A program made the translations under genes and the position numbers. From Pseudomonadota bacterium (GTDB lineage Bacteria; Desulfobacterota; Desulfarculia; Desulfarculales; Desulfarculaceae), in NCBI GenBank assembly GCA_018902755.1, contig JAHIQI010000003.1:1-64000 (forward strand): 64,000 nt of DNA, read 5' to 3'. The notes beneath the pieces were generated by a model. It saw only the letters and a program-made list of their open reading frames with translations, was not told the DNA's origin and made no database searches. Every line of letters begins with the position of its first letter. The first letter of the stretch is position 1. This document shows, piece after piece, positions 57,278 through 64,000 of this stretch.

Positions 57278-57378
57278 GGGCTACTCCAAAATTTCCAGGA
57301 GGCTGACATTCTAACGCGGTGGGGGCGAGGGGTCAAAGACATGCCAAAGATCCCTGGAGCGCCGAGTTGCGTGGGAGT

Positions 57379-58272
57379 CTATAAACCGTATACCTGCGGT
57401 GGGGCGAGATACGCGGGATATTTTTGCAACAGGGCCTTGCGGGCCAGGAAACACAGGTGGCACTCGTCCACATAGGCGTCCTCATGCGGCAGTTGATACT
57501 GCCTTACCAATTGTGCGGGGCCGCCGCTGAGCAGCGGTCCGCACACCGGATGCTCAAGGGGGCGATAGTCTTGGACCAAAACCTCCAAGGGAGTTTGCCA
57601 CATGTTACCCATGGTCAGCCCCTGGCACAGATGCACGTTGCCCATGGGGTCGATATGCACCCTGCCGGGATCGGCCAGGTCTTCGTGGGGGCAACAGGTA
57701 AGCTCTTTCCAATCCCTTAGGGCGAGCCCCTTGGCCAGCTTTTCTACCGCCCTGCCCCTGAACATCGCCCCGCCGCCGATCACCGGGGCGCCCTTTTTCT
57801 GGCCTTCGCCCGGCGGCATGATCGTGGGCTGGTTGATGCAAATGGCCCCTGTCCCCAGGCCAAGGCCCTTGGCGGCCTCCAGAGCCATCTTGGCCGGGCT
57901 CAGTTCCTGGTCCCAATGAAAAGCGTCATCGCTGATGCTTAGGTAGTCAACTCCGGCATTCACCAATGGCTTTAGCCAGAGCGCCGAGTCCTCTACCGAG
58001 GTGGCCTGATAGGCATTGGTCACAATGCCCACCTTGAAGCCTTTTTGGCGGGCAGCCTTAACGGATTCAACCAAAAGAGGGAAGAACAACAGCGGCTCCC
58101 CCCCTTCATAGTAAACCCACTCCACGCTGCCCACCTTCTGGGCCTGAGCCAGCGCCTGTTTGACCTGGGAGAGGGTGAAGGTGCCGGTTGAGCGGGGGCT
58201 GCAAAAAAGAAAGCAGTGGTCGCATTCGAAGTTGCACAGATAGGTAAGCAGGAAATGCACTTGTTCGAGCAT
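57379..58272 (-). CDS. radical SAM protein with C-terminal cysteine cluster, substrate unknown
   Basis: The 297-residue product has the radical SAM cluster CNFECDHC (Cys13, 17, 20; CxxxCxxC) and an intact glycine-rich GGEP (YYEGGEPLLFF). The C-terminal third carries more cysteines: CCPHEDLADPGRVHIDPMGN, HLCQG and DECHLCFLARKAL, resembling a SPASM/twitch auxiliary Fe-S region. Such proteins often act on peptides, but I see no small precursor gene within 500 bases. The ATG at 58272 is standard. Base use is slightly less GC-rich than its neighbours. It stands alone between argA and the SUMF1 gene. Confidence 0.85.
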   Translation of the reverse strand: MLEQVHFLLTYLCNFECDHCFLFCSPRSTGTFTLSQVKQALAQAQKVGSVEWVYYEGGEPLLFFPLLVESVKAARQKGFKVGIVTNAYQATSVEDSALWLKPLVNAGVDYLSISDDAFHWDQELSPAKMALEAAKGLGLGTGAICINQPTIMPPGEGQKKGAPVIGGGAMFRGRAVEKLAKGLALRDWKELTCCPHEDLADPGRVHIDPMGNVHLCQGLTMGNMWQTPLEVLVQDYRPLEHPVCGPLLSGGPAQLVRQYQLPHEDAYVDECHLCFLARKALLQKYPAYLAPPQVYGL

Positions 58273-58314
58273 GGCGTACCTTTCCTTGACCTACCGGCGC
58301 TTGGACCTTTTCCG

Positions 58315-58340
58315 GCGGTCCGCAGTCGGGCCGCTTTTTT
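58315..58340 (+). terminator. hairpin with T6 beside the SUMF1 stop
   Basis: GCGGTCC (58315-58321), loop GCAGTC, GGGCCGC (58328-58334; one T-G wobble), then six T (58335-58340). The orientation fits plus-strand termination although both flanking genes are minus-strand; it may limit antisense reading or be coincidental. Confidence 0.4.
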
Positions 58341-59208
58341 ACCTGATTTCCTTGACCAGCCTGAAACCCAGGGTGTTGTACTTGGAGGCTGGGTTGGCGA
58401 AGTTGCGGTTGGCCGAACGAAGATAATGGGCCACCCCGAACCAGCTTCCGCCCCGGCGCACCCGCCACTCGCCGTTGACCGGCCCCTGGGGGTCGCTCAC
58501 CGTCCCCTCCGCATAGGGGCCCAGCCAGTCGGACACCCACTCCCACACGTTGCCCGCCGTGTCGTAGAGCCCCCAGGCGTTGGGCGGGAAGCTCTTCACC
58601 GGGGCCGCGCCGTCGGCCGGGAGGCCGCGGGACTTGTAGTAGTTTTGGCACTCGTGGTTTTTCAGGCTGTTGTTGGCGTACATGGCCCGGTTGCAGTCGA
58701 TGCCCTCGCCCCAGGGATAGGAGCCCTGGTTGCCCGCCCGGGCGGCGTATTCCCACTCGGCCTCGGTGGGCAGGCGGTAGGAGGCCTCGCCCTGGTGGTT
58801 GAGCTTGTAGATGAACTGCTGCACTTGGAACCAGGAGACCTGCACCACCGGAGAGTTGGGGCCGCCGGGGCGCTTGGCGGCCAGCCAGCGGGTGCCCATG
58901 ACCTTTTGCCATTGCTCCAGGGTCACCTCGGTGGCCTGCATGTAAAAAGGCTGGGTGAGGGTGACCTTGTGCAGCGATTCGCGCTCCTGGTGGCCCGGCT
59001 CGCTCTTGGGGCTGCCCATCATGAAGGCGCCCGGTGGGATGAGCACGAACTCCATGCCCAGGTCGTTGGTGACCTTGTGGGGGAGCTTGGCGTACTTGGC
59101 CGGAAGGGTGGAGTAATCCGGGGCGGCGTAGGTCACGCCCGCTGTTGCCAATCCAAAGACCGCCAGGGCGGCGATGGCGGCCAGGAAGCCTAGTATGCGT
59201 GCTTTCAT
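58339..59208 (-). CDS. secreted SUMF1/FGE-sulfatase-domain protein lacking the catalytic cysteines
   Basis: The 289-residue product has a signal peptide (MKARILGFLAAIAALAVFG, cleavage near YA-APDYS) and a formylglycine-generating-enzyme-type domain: FVLIPPGAFMMGSP, PTEAEWEYAARAG, YPWGEG, WGLYDTAGNVWEWVSDW and RRGGSWFGVAHYLRSANR. True sulfatase activators carry a reactive cysteine pair in the last region; here that region has none, so it is more likely a structural or non-sulfatase family member. The start at 59208 is set by the signal peptide. It is next to the radical SAM gene, without evidence of joint function. Confidence 0.88.
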   Translation of the reverse strand: MKARILGFLAAIAALAVFGLATAGVTYAAPDYSTLPAKYAKLPHKVTNDLGMEFVLIPPGAFMMGSPKSEPGHQERESLHKVTLTQPFYMQATEVTLEQWQKVMGTRWLAAKRPGGPNSPVVQVSWFQVQQFIYKLNHQGEASYRLPTEAEWEYAARAGNQGSYPWGEGIDCNRAMYANNSLKNHECQNYYKSRGLPADGAAPVKSFPPNAWGLYDTAGNVWEWVSDWLGPYAEGTVSDPQGPVNGEWRVRRGGSWFGVAHYLRSANRNFANPASKYNTLGFRLVKEIR

Positions 59209-59300
59209 GGGCGCTTTACCCTGATATTGGAGGTGAGACCAAGGGCCTGGGACAATGGTGCCATAGCCGGGCGGCGGTGGCAAGTACCCAAGGCCAAAGA

Positions 59301-59996
59301 TTAATCCCGGCGGGTCACGTAGGCGGCCAGCTTGTGCTGCAAGCGGATGCGGCCCGCCGCGCCCTGGGCCGCGTCCAACTGGGCGTAGGGCCCCACTCGT
59401 ACCCGATAGCGGCGGCCCGCTCCCTGCACGTCCACCATGAGGGTGTAAGCGGGGTAGCCGCTGTCCTGCAAACGGCGCACCAGGTTCAGGGCCTGGTCTT
59501 TGTCTGAAAACGAGGCCACCTGCACCGTGAAGCGCCTCTTGTCCTGGGGTTGGGCCTGGACCGGGCCCTGGGGCTGGGCCGGAGCCGTTGGGGCGGGGGC
59601 GGGCTTGGCCGTGGGGGCCGGGGCAGGGGCCTGGGCCTGGGGCGCTGGAGCGGGCTCCGGCGGTTTGGCCGCCGGTTTGGCCGGGGCGTCGGGAGCCACG
59701 GGCGAGGTTTTGCGCTGCTCTTTCACCCGGTCGTAAAAAGAGAGCTGGGCCTCGGTGAGCCGCTGGGGCGGAGGCGTGGAGTCGGAGCCCAGCAGGCGCT
59801 CCAGCCCCAGGGCTTGCTTGACCCAGGCCACCTGCTCGGGCGTGGCCAGGGAGCCTTGGCCCACCAGCACCCCCAGCACGAAGGCCCAGCAGATGAGAAA
59901 CGCGGCGAACAGCCAGCCCAGGGCCCGCTTGGGCGAGCGGGAGGACTCCTTGGGAGCCCGTTGCCGGGGCTGGCGGCTGGCGCGCTTTTCGGCCAT
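59301..59996 (-). CDS. membrane-anchored SPOR-domain protein
   Basis: SPOR domains bind denuded peptidoglycan glycans at division sites. The 231-residue product has a basic N-terminus, one membrane span (LGWLFAAFLICWAFVLG, about 26-44), a Pro/Ala-rich linker (APAPQAQAPAPAPTAKPAPA) and a C-terminal SPOR domain (RRFTVQVASFSDKDQALNLV). It lies 5 bases after argS and so is co-transcribed with it. A division or envelope role is inferred. Confidence 0.9.
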   Translation of the reverse strand: MAEKRASRQPRQRAPKESSRSPKRALGWLFAAFLICWAFVLGVLVGQGSLATPEQVAWVKQALGLERLLGSDSTPPPQRLTEAQLSFYDRVKEQRKTSPVAPDAPAKPAAKPPEPAPAPQAQAPAPAPTAKPAPAPTAPAQPQGPVQAQPQDKRRFTVQVASFSDKDQALNLVRRLQDSGYPAYTLMVDVQGAGRRYRVRVGPYAQLDAAQGAAGRIRLQHKLAAYVTRRD

Positions 59997-60001
59997 GGGC
60001 C

Positions 60002-61672
60002 CTACATCTTCTCCGGCGCGCTCACGCCCAACAGCTCCAGGCCGTTGGCCAACACCCGGCCCACGGCCTGGGTCAGCACCAGGCGGGCCGCGCTGAGCGC
60101 CGGGTCCTCCACCAGCACGTGGGCGGCGTTGTAATAGGAGTGGAAGGCCCCGGCCAACTCGTGCAGGTAGTAGGTGATGCGGTGGGGCTCCAGGGCCTTG
60201 GCCGCGCCTTCAACCAGCTCGGGGAACTCGGCCAGGCGCTTGGCCAACTCCACCTCGGGGGCCAGGGTCAGGCAATCCAGGGAGGTGGCCGCCGGGTCGG
60301 GCAGGGGCACGCTTTCGGCCTCGGCCTTGCGCAGAATGGAACTGACCCTGGTGTGGGCGTACTGCACGTAGAACACCGGGTTGTCCAGGGACTGGGCCTT
60401 GGCCACCTCCAGGTCGAAGTCCAACTGGGCGTCGGAACGCCGGGTGAGGAAGATGAAGCGGGCGCTGTCGCCGCCCACCTCGTCCACCACCTCGCGCAGG
60501 GTCACGAACTCGCCGCCCCGGGTGGACATGGCCACCGGCTCGCCGTTGCGGAGCAGGTTGACCATCTGCACCAGCACCACGGTGAGGTCCTCGGGCTCGC
60601 GCCCCAGACCGGCCAGGGAGGCCTTCAGCCGGGGGACGTAGCCGTGGTGATCCGCCCCCCACACGTCCACCAGGCGGCCGAAGCCCCGGCGGAACTTGTC
60701 CAGGTGGTAGGCGATGTCGCTGGCGAAATAGGTGATCTCGCCGTTGGAGCGCTTGACCACCCGGTCCTTCTCATCACCGAACTCGGTGGCCTTGAACCAC
60801 AGCGCGCCCTCGGCCTCGTAGAGCAGGCCCTTTTCGCGCAGGGCGGCGAAGGCCCGCTCCACCGCGCCGTCGGTGACCAGGCTCCGCTCGCTGAAGTAGC
60901 TGTCAATGCTCACATGGAAGGCGGCCAAGTCGTCCTTGATGCCGTCCAGGATCTTTTGCCCCGCCCACTGGGAGGCCAGGGCCACCGCCTGGTCCTGGGG
61001 CATCTCCAGTAGGCCCTTGCCCTCGGGGGTGGCCAGCAGCTCGGCGGCCAAGCCGTTGATGTACTCGCCCTTGTAGTGCTTGTCCGGGAAGGGCTCGTCC
61101 GAACCCTTGAGCTGCCGGGCCCTGACCAGCACGCTGCGCCCCAGGGTGGCCATCTGATTGCCCGCGTCGTTCAGATAGTACTCCCGCTGGGCATCGAAGC
61201 CGCTGAAGGCCAGCACCCGGGCCAGGGCGTCGCCCAGGGCCGCGCCCCGGCCGTGGCCCACGTGCAAGGGTCCCGTGGGGTTGGCGCTCACGAACTCCAC
61301 CTGCACCTTGGCTCCCGCGCCCCAGTCGCCTCGTCCAAACTCCGGCCCTTGGGCCAAGATTTGGGGCAGCACGGCGTGCCAGGCCGCCGGGTTCAGAAAA
61401 AAGTTGATGAAGCCGGGACCGGCTATCTCGGTGCGTTCGATGAGGCCGTTGCCCTGGCCCAGGTGGGTGAGCAGTATCTCGGCGATCTGGCGAGGGCTCT
61501 TGCGGCAGGGGCGGGCCAGTTGCATGGCCAGGTTGCTGGCCAGGTCGCCGTGCTCGGCCTGCTTGGTCTTTTCCACCACGAACTCGGGCACCGCGTCCAC
61601 CGGGGGCAGGTCGCCGGCGGCGCAGGCGCTCTCAAGGGCCTTGATGAGTTGGGCAGCCAGGGTCTTTTTCAT
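60002..61672 (-). CDS. argS: arginyl-tRNA synthetase
   Basis: ArgS charges tRNA-Arg. The 556-residue product has the class I HIGH motif in FVSANPTGPLHVGHGRGAAL, VEFVSANPTG, KVSSILRK-type late helix segment VSSILRKAEAES, and the ArgS C-terminal YYNAAHVLVEDPALSAARL. The canonical KMSK-like lysine is replaced by MSTRGGEFV, common for ArgS. It starts by a 4-base overlap with a small CxxC protein. A tRNA-Arg(UCU) gene is 1.5 kb upstream. Confidence 0.98.
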   Translation of the reverse strand: MKKTLAAQLIKALESACAAGDLPPVDAVPEFVVEKTKQAEHGDLASNLAMQLARPCRKSPRQIAEILLTHLGQGNGLIERTEIAGPGFINFFLNPAAWHAVLPQILAQGPEFGRGDWGAGAKVQVEFVSANPTGPLHVGHGRGAALGDALARVLAFSGFDAQREYYLNDAGNQMATLGRSVLVRARQLKGSDEPFPDKHYKGEYINGLAAELLATPEGKGLLEMPQDQAVALASQWAGQKILDGIKDDLAAFHVSIDSYFSERSLVTDGAVERAFAALREKGLLYEAEGALWFKATEFGDEKDRVVKRSNGEITYFASDIAYHLDKFRRGFGRLVDVWGADHHGYVPRLKASLAGLGREPEDLTVVLVQMVNLLRNGEPVAMSTRGGEFVTLREVVDEVGGDSARFIFLTRRSDAQLDFDLEVAKAQSLDNPVFYVQYAHTRVSSILRKAEAESVPLPDPAATSLDCLTLAPEVELAKRLAEFPELVEGAAKALEPHRITYYLHELAGAFHSYYNAAHVLVEDPALSAARLVLTQAVGRVLANGLELLGVSAPEKM

Positions 61673-61842
61673 TTATCAGCCTCGTGGGGCTCGGGCAGGG
61701 CCTGGTCGCGGGTGAAGTCCGGGCACTTGATCACCGAACCCTGCTCGTAGCTGTATTTCTTTTTGCAGTCCAGCCGCCAGGCGCATACCACGCACATGGT
61801 GGGCTGGTGCGATTTGATGGGGTCCTTGCTTTTGTCGGCCAT
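61669..61842 (-). CDS. small CxxC protein before argS
   Basis: A 57-residue protein MADKSKDPIKSHQPTMCVVC with four cysteines (Cys17, 20, 26, 40): CVVC, LDC, VIKC, spaced for a small zinc or iron-sulfur site. I recall similar short proteins in Desulfobacterota genomes, but know no function. The start at 61842 has GGGAGG 9 bases upstream. Its stop overlaps argS by 4 bases (ATGA), so the two are co-translated. Confidence 0.75.
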   Translation of the reverse strand: MADKSKDPIKSHQPTMCVVCAWRLDCKKKYSYEQGSVIKCPDFTRDQALPEPHEADK

Positions 61843-61899
61843 GGGTCTACACCTCCCCAATGAAAAGCAGTCCTAAGCTACCCTGGGGGGTACGGGGGG

Positions 61900-63042
<1,143 letters not shown>

Positions 63043-63104
63043 CGGTTCTCCTTGATCTTTGGCACTACTATCCCACCCTGTCCGGCCCCTGGCAAGCAGG
63101 GGGC

Positions 63105-63132
63105 TTTACACCACGCGCCCAGAGGTTAGAAT
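63105..63132 (+). promoter_or_regulatory. promoter of tRNA-Arg(UCU)
   Basis: TTTACA (63105-63110), 16 bases, TAGAAT (63127-63132). The -10 box ends 11 bases before the tRNA 5' end, correct placement for a tRNA promoter. Confidence 0.75.
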
Positions 63133-63143
63133 AGCCGAAACAC

Positions 63144-63220
63144 GCGCCAGTAGCTCAGGTGGATAGAGCAGTGGCCTTCTAAGCCACCGGTCGGGGGTTC
63201 GAGTCCCTCCTGGCGTACCA
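63144..63220 (+). tRNA. tRNA-Arg (anticodon UCU)
   Basis: A full cloverleaf: acceptor GCGCCAG pairs with CTGGCGT (first pair G-U), D-arm AGCTCAGGTGGATAGAGC, anticodon stem GTGGC/GCCAC with loop CTTCTAA giving anticodon TCT, T-arm GGGGGTTCGAGTCCCTC, and an encoded CCA end. Length 77. It reads AGA (and AGG by wobble). Its promoter and a strong terminator frame it, so it is a single-gene unit. tRNA 3' ends are common integration sites, and the sequence past the terminator is compositionally different. Confidence 0.98.
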
Positions 63221-63227
63221 AATAGTC

Positions 63228-63258
63228 AAGGGGTTAGCCAAGATGGCTAACCCCTTTT
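63228..63258 (+). terminator. rho-independent terminator of tRNA-Arg
   Basis: AAGGGGTTAGCC (63228-63239), loop AAGAT, GGCTAACCCCTT (63245-63256), perfect 12-bp stem continuing into TTTT (63255-63258). It starts 7 bases after the tRNA CCA. Confidence 0.92.
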
Positions 63259-63259
63259 G

Positions 63260-64000
63260 CCGCCAGCTGTTGCTGGAAACATCATCCAGCGTGTCTTGCC
63301 CCTTTACATATCCGCCGCTCCCCAACTAAAGTAGCTTTCGTTGAAACTCTTCTCTTGAAACGCATCCCTACCCAAGGCCCAAAAGCGCTGTCCCAGTAGT
63401 TTGGCCAGTTAAGTTACGCATCGCGTGATTTTTCTGGTGGCCAAGTATTGTGAGCGCCGCAAGGCTATCCATCTCAATTGATTAGAACGCGGCCCCCCGG
63501 CCTTGGCCGGGAGTTTGTTGCTCAAAATGCGCCCTGATGAGCATGAATTCGTCTGTGTGTCTGGATAGGTAGCCTTGAAATTTTCCTGAAAAGCTTGGCC
63601 GAGACGGTGGGGTCATACATTGTTGGCTCAATACAGGCCACATATCTCCTCCGCGAGGGGTTTATTTATAAAAATATGAATTAAATAAGGTACATATATG
63701 CAAATATATTTCAGGGCAAAGGCCAAAAGCGCGCGATCAAAATGTATATAAAGGCTATATATTTTCCCTAGCTTAAACTGATATTAACGCGGTGATTGCC
63801 ATGTGTAATAGTGTCCGCACGTTAGCTTCAATGAGTAAGCAGTCAGTTGGCTGAAAGCAATTTCTCTAAGCATCGAGATGGAGGGATCTCGACACCATTT
63901 GCCCGCGACATAATCATTCGGCATCAAAGATTTAGCACAAAAAATTATTCCGCCTGCGAATTGGTAACGGCATTTGCCGGCCAGCTTCCAAGGGCAATAA
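63260..64000. other. AT-richer non-coding tail after the tRNA gene
   Basis: About 740 bases without a convincing gene, visibly AT-richer than the rest, especially 63650-63800 (TTTATTTATAAAAATATG, and near-palindromic ATGTATATA/TATATATTT). It holds a CCCGG/CCGGG hairpin followed by AGTTTGTT (63496-63518) and a perfect 7-bp dyad TCGAGAT/ATCTCGA around GGAGGG (63873-63892). A 71-codon minus-strand frame open to the right edge (stop at 63784-63786) could be the end of a gene outside the window, but its composition is unconvincing. The region could be the edge of an island using tRNA-Arg as target; no integrase or repeated tRNA end is visible. Confidence 0.6.

Noticed and set aside
57379..59208. 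Radical SAM plus SUMF1 protein as an anaerobic/aerobic sulfatase maturation system
   Set aside because: The SUMF1 protein lacks the reactive cysteines, the radical SAM motif is CxxxCxxC without a recognisable sulfatase-maturase context, and no sulfatase gene is present.
63144..63220. Attachment-site repeat of the tRNA-Arg 3' end
   Set aside because: I found no second copy of the tRNA 3' end in the 780 bases downstream. One could lie outside the window.
63784..63999. 71-codon minus-strand open frame running off the right edge
   Set aside because: It could be the end of a gene outside the window, but it is short, in AT-rich sequence where such frames occur by chance, and I recognise no motif in it.

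Overview
The window reads as a contiguous piece of chromosome from a high-GC, Gram-negative bacterium, most likely a Desulfobacterota (former Deltaproteobacteria) member. The placement is inference. It rests on outer-membrane LPS assembly (LptD) found together with a c-di-AMP synthase operon (tilS-ftsH-folP-cdaA-cdaR-glmM), a CobA-HemD fusion next to HemC, a short stand-alone N-acetylglutamate synthase, the gene order psd-pssA-leuA-leuC-leuD-asd, and many small CxxC proteins. Coding density is very high. Most genes lie on the minus strand and overlap their neighbours by 1-10 bases through ATGA, GTGA or TTGA junctions. Nearly everything is core metabolism. There is no phage, CRISPR array, transposase or recognisable defence system.

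Layout. 1-1439: the 5' part of mutL and a divergent small gene. 1440-1831: a short inverted-terminal-repeat element. 1832-4740: rplM-rpsI-argC-truA behind a near-consensus promoter. 4751-13200: hemC, cobA-hemD, a UvrD/PcrA helicase, folC and lptD, with an FmdB-like zinc ribbon upstream. 13297-14881: gmhA and an unassigned conserved enzyme. 14878-20492: der with an AmgK/MurU-type kinase-uridylyltransferase pair, a second inverted-repeat element, and a plus-strand lipoprotein-nagZ pair. 20542-31828: a ten-gene run tilS-ftsH-folP-cdaA-cdaR-glmM-coaX-ldcA-serine hydrolase-mpl. 31827-33692: a plus-strand operon MOSC-Cys-rich protein-Nudix-AMMECR1. 33696-41794: rsmD-coaD, asd, leuACD, pssA/psd, a DUF465 protein and a SIMPL protein. 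41845-49402: the translation and envelope operon rpsB-tsf-pyrH-frr-uppS-cdsA-dxr-rseP-tsaB. 49443-57277: argJ, a formate/nitrite-type channel, secA, an M23 peptidase, pmbA/tldE and a short argA. 57379-63258: a radical SAM protein, a secreted SUMF1-domain protein, a SPOR protein, argS, a small CxxC protein, alr and tRNA-Arg(UCU). 63260-64000 is AT-richer and shows no convincing gene.

Functionally the window is weighted toward the cell envelope: precursor synthesis (GlmM, UppS, Alr), peptidoglycan recycling (NagZ, AmgK, MurU, Mpl, LdcA and a penicillin-binding-type hydrolase), LPS assembly (LptD, GmhA), phospholipids (CdsA, PssA, Psd), export and proteolysis (SecA, FtsH, RseP) and c-di-AMP control (CdaA/CdaR). 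The most distinctive observations are the near-complete peptidoglycan recycling set around one locus, LeuC and LeuD subunits with non-consensus active-site residues and no leuB beside them, a CdaA with RHL in place of RHR, an operon carrying an eight-cysteine protein of unknown function, and two compact elements with terminal inverted repeats. I did not find a clearly new multi-gene system. The best candidates for unexplored biology are the 13297-14235 enzyme, the MOSC/Cys-rich/Nudix/AMMECR1 operon and the orphan radical SAM protein.
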